Below are positions 58,205 to 64,000 of a DNA stretch of 64,000 bases, in pieces. Below the pieces are notes generated by a model. It searched no databases, had not been told where the DNA came from, and saw only the letters and a program-made list of their open reading frames with translations. The stretch is from NCBI RefSeq assembly GCF_003626535.1, contig NZ_RBAL01000002.1:434001-498000 (forward strand), in the 5' to 3' direction. Position numbers and translations under genes: made by a program. This DNA is from Streptomyces hoynatensis (lineage in GTDB: Bacteria; Actinomycetota; Actinomycetes; Streptomycetales; Streptomycetaceae). How positions within the stretch are numbered: the first letter of the stretch is position 1; each line of letters begins with the position of its first letter.

Positions 58205-58690
58205 TCAGGCGGCGGCGCGGAATTCGGGGTGCCCGACGAGGTACCGCACCGGTCCACCCTCGCCGGCCTCAAGGGCGTTGCTGATGCGCCACTCGGTGTA
58301 GGGGGCGACGGCGTCGCACAGCTCCTCAACGTCCAGCCACAGGTGCCCGCGGAATTCGTCGTCCGGCAGCGCCAGTGGGGTGCCGGAGGGGATCGAGCCA
58401 CAGTCGAAGACGAAGTTGTGGCCCTCCTTCACCTCCCCGTCGTCTGGCATGTAGTGGACGACGAGCAGGCCCCGGGGAACGAGCGTGAGCCCCATCTCCC
58501 TGAGCACCTGGCGCCGGCAGGCCACCGAGGCCGGCTCGCCGGGCTCGGCCAGCCCGCCCGGAAGGCCGAACCGCGCGGGCCCCTGTCGGTACGCCTTGTC
58601 CAGCAGCAGCACCCGCCCGTTCTCGTCCCGGATGAGCGCCAAACCCGCGGCCCGCCGCGGCGGCGGGCTGGTGAAGGCAGTCGTATGCAT
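58205..58690 (-). CDS. Nudix hydrolase-like protein with degenerate Nudix box
   Basis: 161 aa. Fold markers RRAAGLALIRDENGRVLLLD and ARFGLPGGLAEPGEPASVAC lead into the Nudix box. The consensus G-x5-E-x7-R-E-U-x-E-E-x-G is represented as G-x5-E-x7-R-Q-V-L-R-E-M-G: two of the catalytic Glu are Gln and Arg, the last Glu is kept. Metal-dependent pyrophosphatase activity may be weak or lost. Its start is 37 bp from the 3' end of the convergently oriented... same-strand ATPase gene upstream, so the two could be co-transcribed. Confidence 0.78.
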   Translation of the reverse strand: MHTTAFTSPPPRRAAGLALIRDENGRVLLLDKAYRQGPARFGLPGGLAEPGEPASVACRRQVLREMGLTLVPRGLLVVHYMPDDGEVKEGHNFVFDCGSIPSGTPLALPDDEFRGHLWLDVEELCDAVAPYTEWRISNALEAGEGGPVRYLVGHPEFRAAA

Positions 58691-58726
58691 GAACTCTCCT
58701 CATCTCAGTGATTTCCATGGCTCCCG

Positions 58727-59152
58727 TCACGCGGCTGCCTCGCGAGTTCCGGCAAGGCGACAGGTAAACCAGGTGATCTTTCCCTGCGGGTGCACCCGCT
58801 TCCACCCGAGGTCATCCGCCATCTCGTGAAGGAGCCACAGCCCTCTTCCGGACTCGGAGTCCCAATCCGGCTTCACGATCTCCGGTGTCAGTGGCGACAG
58901 GTCGCGCACTTGGATGACGGCTCGATCACCGAGCCGGACAACTTCAAGCCGGCACTCGCCGCCCTGGACGTGCTTGGCCACGTTCGACAGCAACTCCCCG
59001 ACACCGAACCCGGCCAGCTCCATCGCGTCGGCGTCGGCCTCCCAGCACCGCAGAACGGAGACGACGACCTGCCGCCACCGGGGGATCTCCCTCACGCGCG
59101 CCGTCAAGAGCCAGCCATGGGCGTCTTGAGCAGCTCGTCCGGCGACTTGCAT
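58727..59152 (-). CDS. RsbW-like HATPase of a WhiJ/BldB-type cassette
   Basis: 141 aa from the ATG at 59152 (GGAGG 6 bp upstream). GHKL motifs: MELAGFGVGELLSNVAKHVQ (N-box), VIQVRDLSPLTP, and SGRGLWLLHEMADDLGW (G-box). Short ATPases of this kind accompany XRE-DUF5753 and DUF397 genes in many Streptomyces developmental or secondary-metabolism regulatory cassettes (abaA/whiJ-like). It is divergent from exactly such a pair here. Confidence 0.82.
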   Translation of the reverse strand: MQVAGRAAQDAHGWLLTARVREIPRWRQVVVSVLRCWEADADAMELAGFGVGELLSNVAKHVQGGECRLEVVRLGDRAVIQVRDLSPLTPEIVKPDWDSESGRGLWLLHEMADDLGWKRVHPQGKITWFTCRLAGTREAAA

Positions 59153-59395
59153 AGGCACCTCCACCGATGAACCGCGCACCGCCTTGCCGCGGGCGCACAG
59201 GATCAACGTCCAGTCACGTCGCGAGCGCTCTGCGTTCGCATGCAACCAAGAATGGCCCCAACGCTGCCGATGTGCAACCCGGCTAATTCACAACGTTGTT
59301 CCGATGCATCGAGGAGCAATTGATAGCCTCTGCCTCGGTGATGGGGCCAGTGGTGGCCCCGGCGTGAGACCTCGGGCAGATGGAGGGGTGAACAG

Positions 59396-60265
59396 GTGCC
59401 GACGAAGCCTCGTCCGACCGTGCGTGCGCGACGGCTTGGCGCCAAGCTTCGGAGACTCCGCGAAGACGCCGGAGTCAAGATGGAGGCGGCAGCACGGCGG
59501 ATCGACGGCGACAAGCCCAAGATCAGCCGTATCGAAAACGGTCGCATGTCGATCCGCCGGCTGGAGCTGGAAGCCCTCCTGGGGCTCTACGGCGTCACGG
59601 ACGAGCGCACCGTCAACGCCCTGACCACCATGCTGCGGCAGACACGCCGGAAGGGGTGGTGGCACCAGTACAGCCAGGACCTCGACCCGGACTTCGAGGA
59701 GCGGCTGGACCTTGAGGACGACGCCGTTCGCATACTGGCTTTTCAGCCGCTGCTCGTGCCTGGCCTCCTGCAAACTGCCGACTACGCGAGGGCGGTGATC
59801 CGCAGCGCCGAACGCTCCGCCTCTGACGACGAGGTCGAGACGTGGATGTCGATGCGGATGACTCGCCAGGACATCCTGAGCCGGGAGACACCGCCCCAGT
59901 TGGTCTGTGTGCTTGACGAAGCGGTTCTTCACCGCCAGATCGGCGGTCCGGCGACGCTGATCGGCCAGCTGAAACGGCTATGCGAAGTGAACTCCCCGCC
60001 CGAGCTGTCGATCCAGGTCGTCCCCTTCGGGCAGGGCTGGCACGCGGGGCTGGACGGCGGCTTCAGCATCTACTCCTACCCCGACCCGCTCCACCTGGAC
60101 GTCGTGACGGTGGACTACCTGGACGGGGCCCTGTACCTGGAGGACGATTCGAGTGTCGAGCGGTACCGAAGGGCCTTTGACCATGTGAGAGCATCGGCCC
60201 TATCGTCACGACAGTCCACGTCGCTGATCTCGCGGCTCGCGCGAGACCTGGATAGACAAGTGTGA
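59396..60265 (+). CDS. XRE-family regulator with DUF5753 (WhiJ-like)
   Basis: 289 aa from a GTG start with GGAGGGG upstream. HTH: LGAKLRRLREDAGVKMEAAA, then GDKPKISRIENGRMSIRRLE. DUF5753: FQPLLVPGLLQTADYARAVI, VCVLDEAVLHRQIGGPATLI, LSIQVVPFGQGWHAGLDGGF and YLDGALYLEDDSSVERYRRA. WhiJ-like proteins repress differentiation or antibiotic genes until relieved by a paired DUF397 protein, which is encoded immediately downstream. GC is moderately lower than in the flanks. Confidence 0.9.
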   Translation: MPTKPRPTVRARRLGAKLRRLREDAGVKMEAAARRIDGDKPKISRIENGRMSIRRLELEALLGLYGVTDERTVNALTTMLRQTRRKGWWHQYSQDLDPDFEERLDLEDDAVRILAFQPLLVPGLLQTADYARAVIRSAERSASDDEVETWMSMRMTRQDILSRETPPQLVCVLDEAVLHRQIGGPATLIGQLKRLCEVNSPPELSIQVVPFGQGWHAGLDGGFSIYSYPDPLHLDVVTVDYLDGALYLEDDSSVERYRRAFDHVRASALSSRQSTSLISRLARDLDRQV

Positions 60266-60274
60266 GGCACCCCC

Positions 60275-60478
60275 ATGATCCGGCACAACCTGCCCAAGAA
60301 TCTGTGGCGCAGCTCGTCCTACAGCGCTGACAACGGGGGCCAGTGCGTCGAGATCCAGGTGATCGACGAAGGCGATATCGCGGTGGGCGACAGCAAGGAC
60401 CGCCCGCGCGGTGCCTTCGTCTTCACGCCTGCGGCATGGTCCGCGTTCGTCACGCACATCAAGAAGGACGCCAACTGA
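60275..60478 (+). CDS. DUF397 protein (BldB-like small regulator)
   Basis: 67 aa: NLWRSSSYSADNGGQCVEIQ, then GDIAVGDSKDRPRGAFVFTP and AAWSAFV. The W-(R/K)-S-S-x-S...CVE...V-x-D-S-K-D signature is diagnostic for DUF397, the family of BldB. It starts 9 bp after the XRE gene stop, the usual operon arrangement, and probably modulates that regulator. Confidence 0.9.
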   Translation: MIRHNLPKNLWRSSSYSADNGGQCVEIQVIDEGDIAVGDSKDRPRGAFVFTPAAWSAFVTHIKKDAN

Positions 60479-60528
60479 CTCCGGCAGGCGTGGCGGCACG
60501 GCGGGGCTCCTTGCGTTCGCGCGCGGAG

Positions 60529-60627
60529 GCGAGTGCGCGGGCCTTGAGGCCGATCTGCCAGCGGTCGAAGCTCATGGCCAACGCGTAGTCCGGTCCCGCG
60601 CGTTCGTCGAGGAAGCCGCGGCGCTGA
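60529..60627 (-). pseudogene. Duplicated 3' fragment of the adjacent GT2 glycosyltransferase gene
   Basis: 60529-60623 aligns without gaps to 60771-60865 inside the intact GT2 gene (offset 242 bp), with only about nine mismatches. It encodes RRGFLDERAGPDYALAMSFD, then RWQIGLKARAL, against RRGFLDGRAGLDYALAMSFY in the intact protein. Nothing upstream of this block matches the glycosyltransferase, so only the last 30 or so codons were copied. Confidence 0.85.
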
Positions 60628-60727
60628 TCACCGAGGCCGCTCTCCGGCTGTAAGTCGGCCGCACCGCTGTCATGCGAACGCAGCTCAGTGCCCTCGCCGA
60701 GGTGTGCCCGGGGAGGCGCCCCCCCCG

Positions 60728-61588
60728 TCAGGGGCTCCCGGACGCCGGGTCCCCGGGGTCCCGGCCCGCGGCGAGTTCGCGGGCCTTGAGGCCGATCTGC
60801 CAGCGGTAGAAGCTCATGGCCAGCGCGTAGTCCAGCCCCGCGCGCCCGTCGAGGAAGCCGCGGCGGTACAGGTAGGCGTACCCGAAGGAGAGCAGCGGCT
60901 TGAGGGGGGCGCGGTGGAAGAGGCGGCCCTGCCGGGTCTTCGCCCGCCTGATCTGCTCGCGGACCTCCGGATGCGCCTCCAGCCACGCCTCCCAGTCCGA
61001 GTACCTGTTGTGCCGCTCGAACCAGGTGCGCACCGGGTCCAGATCCCGGTGCTCGATGGGGGCGCGCAGCCGGTGCACCGGGTCGGCCAGCGGCTGGTAG
61101 TGCCCCTCCTGCTCGCCCATGCCGGGGGCCGCCAGGTCGTCGGGCTCGGGGAACCTCGCCCGGGTGCGGTCCACGAGGGCCCGCTTGACGATGGTGTGGC
61201 CGTGCCGCAGCCTGCGGCCGCCGAACCAGTAGCCGAGCGGGATGTCGAACGCCGCCGGCCGCACCCGGCGGCCGTCGAGGAAGATCCGCCGCAGCTCGGC
61301 GAGCAGCTCCCCGCTCACCGTCTCGTCCCCGTCCAGGAACAGCACCCAGTCCGTCTCGGGCCGCACGTGCTCCAGGCACCACTGCTTCTTCTTCGGGTAC
61401 CGGCCGTCCCACACGTAGGGGATCACCTCGGCGCCCGCGGCCTTCGCCAGCTCGCGGGTGCCGTCGGTGCTTGCGGAGTCCACCACGACGATCGCCTCGA
61501 AGTGGCCGGCGGCCGAGCGGACCGCGCCGGTGATGTTGGCCGCCTCGTTCTTCGTCGGTATCGCCACCACGATCGGCAGGCGGGTCAC
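60728..61588 (-). CDS. GT2 family glycosyltransferase
   Basis: 286 aa from the GTG at 61588. GT-A fold: LPIVVAIPTKNEAANITGAV, IVVVDSASTDGTRELAKAAG, KKKQWCLEHVRPETDWVLFL with DGDE as the DxD-type metal motif. The C-terminal RRGFLDGRAGLDYALAMSFY followed by RWQIGLKARE is the family's typical membrane-proximal tail (as in WaaE/KdtX-like GT2 enzymes). It starts 7 bp after the lipoprotein stop, third in an operon with the LamG protein and lipoprotein. Its 3' end is partly duplicated downstream. Confidence 0.88.
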   Translation of the reverse strand: MTRLPIVVAIPTKNEAANITGAVRSAAGHFEAIVVVDSASTDGTRELAKAAGAEVIPYVWDGRYPKKKQWCLEHVRPETDWVLFLDGDETVSGELLAELRRIFLDGRRVRPAAFDIPLGYWFGGRRLRHGHTIVKRALVDRTRARFPEPDDLAAPGMGEQEGHYQPLADPVHRLRAPIEHRDLDPVRTWFERHNRYSDWEAWLEAHPEVREQIRRAKTRQGRLFHRAPLKPLLSFGYAYLYRRGFLDGRAGLDYALAMSFYRWQIGLKARELAAGRDPGDPASGSP

Positions 61589-61595
61589 CCTTCGC

Positions 61596-62120
61596 TCACT
61601 CCCGTGCTCCCTCGTCCCCGGCCGCGTCCCCGCGACCGGCCTCGTCCAGCAGATCCGCGTACTCCGGGCACAGGTGTGCCACCGCCTCGGCGGCGCCCGG
61701 GATCTCGTCCTCGCGCAGCGCCGCCGCGGCCCCCTGCGGGTCGTGCCGCGCCAGGTAGCCGACGCGCTCGCAGGCCTCGGAGCCCAGCGCGAGAATGGCG
61801 TTCGGGTCCACGCCCTCCGGCACCCTGCCCGCCAGGTACTCCCGCTGCTCCTCGGTGAACTCGCCCTCGGCGGGCGTCAGTTCGTCCTCGGGCAGGGTCT
61901 CGTCCGGCACGCCGTCGGCGGTGCCGCCCCCGGCGTCCGCGCCGGGGCTCTCCCCTTCCGCGGGCCCGCCGGGCTCCGCCGGGGCCGTGGCCGCGCCCTC
62001 CGGGTGGCCGCCGTCCGCGCCGCCCTCGCCGCCGCCGTCCCCGCCCCCGCCGCAGGCGGCGAGGAGGCCGAGGACGGCGACGAGCAGCGGCAGCGCGGCG
62101 CGCCGTGCCCGCCCGCTCAC
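61596..62120 (-). CDS. Lipoprotein with DUF732-like C-terminal helical domain
   Basis: 174 aa from a GTG at 62120 overlapping the upstream stop by 4 bp. Signal peptide with lipobox LLAAC (Cys about residue 21), a long Gly/Glu/Pro/Asp-rich disordered linker (22-95), and a helical domain EEQREYLAGRVPEGVDPNAI, then LALGSEACERVGYLARHD and HLCPEYADLLDEA, whose two Cys and spacing recall DUF732. Exported and membrane-anchored. It lies between a LamG surface protein and a glycosyltransferase, suggesting a role at the cell surface with the polysaccharide. Confidence 0.78.
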   Translation of the reverse strand: MSGRARRAALPLLVAVLGLLAACGGGGDGGGEGGADGGHPEGAATAPAEPGGPAEGESPGADAGGGTADGVPDETLPEDELTPAEGEFTEEQREYLAGRVPEGVDPNAILALGSEACERVGYLARHDPQGAAAALREDEIPGAAEAVAHLCPEYADLLDEAGRGDAAGDEGARE

Positions 62121-64000
62121 GGCGCCCCGAAGGTCAGCAGCAGCTGCGGGTGGTACGAGGTCTGCCGCGCCTCGCGGGACCAGAACCACAGGCTGTCCCC
62201 TCCGGTGCCGGTCAGGGCCAGGTCCAGCTCCCCGCCGAGCGCGGCCCGCACCGTCGCCGGGTCCAGGGGCGCCGCGTAGACGCCGCCTGGCGTGGCCGGC
62301 GCCTCCAGCGTGCCCAGGGCCGTGTCCCCGAGCGTGGGGCGGGTGTCGTAGGTGACGGCCGTCTCCTGCCAGTCGCCGGTCACGGGCCGCACCGCGAAGG
62401 AGTCGGCCGAGCCCGAGGCGGAGTCGTCCGAGACCCGCACCCGCAGCGTCGCGTTCTTGAGCACCTGGCCTGCCGGGGCGTTCGGCAGGCCGAAGCGGAG
62501 GTAGCTCTCGTACGCCGAGGTGCCGCGCACGGCCAGCTGCTGGTCCGGCCCGTAGTTCGCGCCGCGGGCCGCGCCGTTGACGTAAGCGTCGGCCGTCGGC
62601 TCCAGCGCGGTCACGCTGTCGGCAGGCAGCGAGGCCGCGTCGTGGTGCGCCGCGACCCTGGCCGCCGTCAGCTGCGCCGGGTAGACGGCCGTCTCGTCCA
62701 GCTGCCCCGCGAAGTAGTCGCTGCTGGGCCGGTTGGCCCAGTTCGCCAGCGAGTCCCCGCCGACGTGCCAGTAGCCGCTGGTGTTGCGCGCCGAGGTGAA
62801 CACGGAGTTGACGTTGGTGCGCACCCCGTCCACGTACAGCTCCATGCCGCGCGCCCCGATGGAGGCGGCGACCTGGTGCCACCTGCCGTCGTTGTAGGAG
62901 CGCGAGGTGGTGAGCACCCGGCTGCCGCCCGAGATGACGCAGCCGAAGCGCAGCCTGCCGTCGTCCAGCATGTAGAGGACGTCGTCCTGGCTGGTGCTCG
63001 GGCCGCCGACGGTCAGGTTGCCGAGCCCCATCAGCTTGCCGCCGCGGGTCGTCGTGGTCCGGAACCAGGTCTCCAGCGTGAAGCGCTGCTGACCGGAGAA
63101 GAGGCGGTCGCTGTAGGTGAAGGAGTCGGTGCCGTCGTAGCCGGCGGAGGCGGCCTGCGGCCCCGGCACCGCCGCCGGGGTGACGCCGCGCTGCGGGCCG
63201 CCGCGGTGGAAGCCGTTGTTGCCGTTGCCCGACTGGTCGGAGGCGAAGGTGCCCGCCGTCTCGTCGAGGCGCCAGTACAGCGCGGGGTGGTCGGCGAGCA
63301 CCGCGTCCCGGTAGGGCTCGCCGCCGCCGGCGGCGGCGGTGGCCGTCACGGGGGCCGAGAGGGCGCTGGTGTTGCCGGCCCCGTCGGTGGCCGAGATCCG
63401 GTAGCTGTGGCTCTCGCCGGCCGCGGCGGCGTCGTTCCAGGTCAGCTGCGGGCGGCTCCAGGGCAGGGACTCGGCCTGGACGGTGTGCACCGGCGAGGTG
63501 CCGCCGTCCCGGTAGACCCGGTAGGTCAGCAGGCTGTCGTCGAGGTCGGAACTCGGCGCCCAGGACAGGTCGATGCCGCCGCCGGGGCCGGCCGCCGCGT
63601 GGGCCTCCGGAGTGGGCGGGGCGCCGGTGTCGGGGCCGGTGGCGAAGCGCGTCAGGCCCCACTGCGCGGTGCCGTCGACGACGGTGAAGCCGCCGCCCAC
63701 CCACAGGTAGTCGCGGCTGTCGCCCGGCACGTCGGTGGCGGTGGCCAGCACCCGCGGGCCCAGCGCCTCGCCGAGGCCGTCGTTGGTGTTGGGGAACCAG
63801 CCCAGCTTTCCCGGGTCGTTCACGGACTGGGCGAGCAGGTGGTACCGCTCCTGGTTGGGGAACTCGCCCATGCTGGAGCAGTCGTGGGCGTGGTGGCCGC
63901 TGTAGAGCACCTCGCCGTGCACCGCGAGCGCCTGGGTGGCGCCCAGGCAGGTGTCGCGCCAGCGCTCGTCGAGGGTGTCGAGGTCGAGCGCGATCCTGCC
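62117..64000 (-). CDS. Large exported surface protein with FnIII, LamG and DNRLRE-type domains (5' end beyond window)
   Basis: About 627 codons visible; the start lies off the right edge. N-terminal visible part: ALAVHGEVLYSGHHAHDCSS, then YLWVGGGFTVVDGTAQWGLT (beta-propeller-like end). Next an FnIII-type domain (PGGGIDLSWAPSSDLDDSLL), then a LamG/concanavalin-like domain (YWRLDETAGTFASDQSGNGN, FTLETWFRTTTTRGGKLMGL, RWHQVAASIGARGMELYVDG). Last, a DNRLRE-type domain (ADAYVNGAARGANYGPDQQL, ESYLRFGLP, WQETAVTYDTRP). Such proteins are secreted, wall-associated and often found in actinobacterial exopolysaccharide clusters. It is first in an operon with the lipoprotein and GT2 genes. Confidence 0.85.
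   Translation of the reverse strand, partial: GRIALDLDTLDERWRDTCLGATQALAVHGEVLYSGHHAHDCSSMGEFPNQERYHLLAQSVNDPGKLGWFPNTNDGLGEALGPRVLATATDVPGDSRDYLWVGGGFTVVDGTAQWGLTRFATGPDTGAPPTPEAHAAAGPGGGIDLSWAPSSDLDDSLLTYRVYRDGGTSPVHTVQAESLPWSRPQLTWNDAAAAGESHSYRISATDGAGNTSALSAPVTATAAAGGGEPYRDAVLADHPALYWRLDETAGTFASDQSGNGNNGFHRGGPQRGVTPAAVPGPQAASAGYDGTDSFTYSDRLFSGQQRFTLETWFRTTTTRGGKLMGLGNLTVGGPSTSQDDVLYMLDDGRLRFGCVISGGSRVLTTSRSYNDGRWHQVAASIGARGMELYVDGVRTNVNSVFTSARNTSGYWHVGGDSLANWANRPSSDYFAGQLDETAVYPAQLTAARVAAHHDAASLPADSVTALEPTADAYVNGAARGANYGPDQQLAVRGTSAYESYLRFGLPNAPAGQVLKNATLRVRVSDDSASGSADSFAVRPVTGDWQETAVTYDTRPTLGDTALGTLEAPATPGGVYAAPLDPATVRAALGGELDLALTGTGGDSLWFWSREARQTSYHPQLLLTFGAP

Noticed and set aside
1-64000. 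tRNA or rRNA genes
   Set aside because: No cloverleaf T-loop signature or rRNA-like conserved stretch was noticed on either strand; a dedicated scan would be needed to exclude them fully.

Overview
The window looks like chromosomal DNA from a Streptomyces or a very close relative. Evidence: very high GC with extreme third-position bias, many GTG starts, 4-bp stop/start overlaps (for example at 9639, 18536, 23844, 25238, 46738, 62117), and streptomycete families such as DUF574 methyltransferases, DUF2637, DUF1876, DUF397 with XRE-DUF5753, and RsbW-type ATPases. No rRNA, tRNA, CRISPR array or intact transposon was seen.

Layout. 1-2.7 kb: a truncated HNH lipoprotein, a signal-less periplasmic-binding-type protein and a small secreted Cys-repeat protein. 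2.9-7.8 kb: a carboxylate module (tandem MmgE/PrpD protein plus SLC13/DASS transporter, with a divergent IclR regulator), ended by a perfect 22-bp-stem hairpin. 8.1-16.5 kb: an orphan tryptophan-oxidase/chromopyrrolate-synthase-type pair (VioA/StaO-like plus VioB/StaD-like) next to a large LuxR-type ATPase regulator. 16.7-19.8 kb: DUF574 methyltransferase, trans-aconitate-methyltransferase-like protein, and a PapA-like acyltransferase whose HHxxxDG motif has lost both histidines. 20-22 kb: an RsbW-like ATPase and two membrane proteins. 22.3-28.8 kb: a compact four-gene cassette of two unrecognised proteins, a TPR protein and a CHAT (caspase-like) protease with an intact His/Cys pair, which is a candidate conflict or programmed-death system. 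29-33.6 kb: two divergent regulator/enzyme pairs with visible operators (TetR with a frameshifted Gfo/Idh/MocA oxidoreductase; CGNR regulator with an MBL-fold hydrolase). 33.7-41.9 kb: housekeeping and accessory genes (DUF2637, DUF574, YihY, DUF1876, Bcr/CflA efflux, Rsm22, prim-pol domain, lipoprotein).

42-64 kb is mostly a surface-polysaccharide region. It holds a CDP-alcohol phosphatidyltransferase overlapping a convergent glycerol-3-phosphate-type cytidylyltransferase, GT4 glycosyltransferases, a Wzz/BY-kinase-like protein with degenerate ATPase signature, a Wzx-like flippase, a Wzy-like polymerase, GT2 enzymes, a secreted GH16-CBM6 glucanase, a lipoprotein and a large LamG/FnIII surface protein running off the right edge. 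From about 55.5 to 60.7 kb this region is interrupted by a lower-GC patch. The patch carries gene fragments (DUF234 ATPase C-terminus, HTH N-terminus, glycosyltransferase C-terminus), a 39-bp palindrome at its left side, a 2OG-Fe(II) dioxygenase, a Nudix protein and a WhiJ/BldB-like ATPase/XRE/DUF397 triad. At its right side is a 95-bp diverged copy of the 3' end of the adjacent glycosyltransferase gene, a scar of recombination or insertion.
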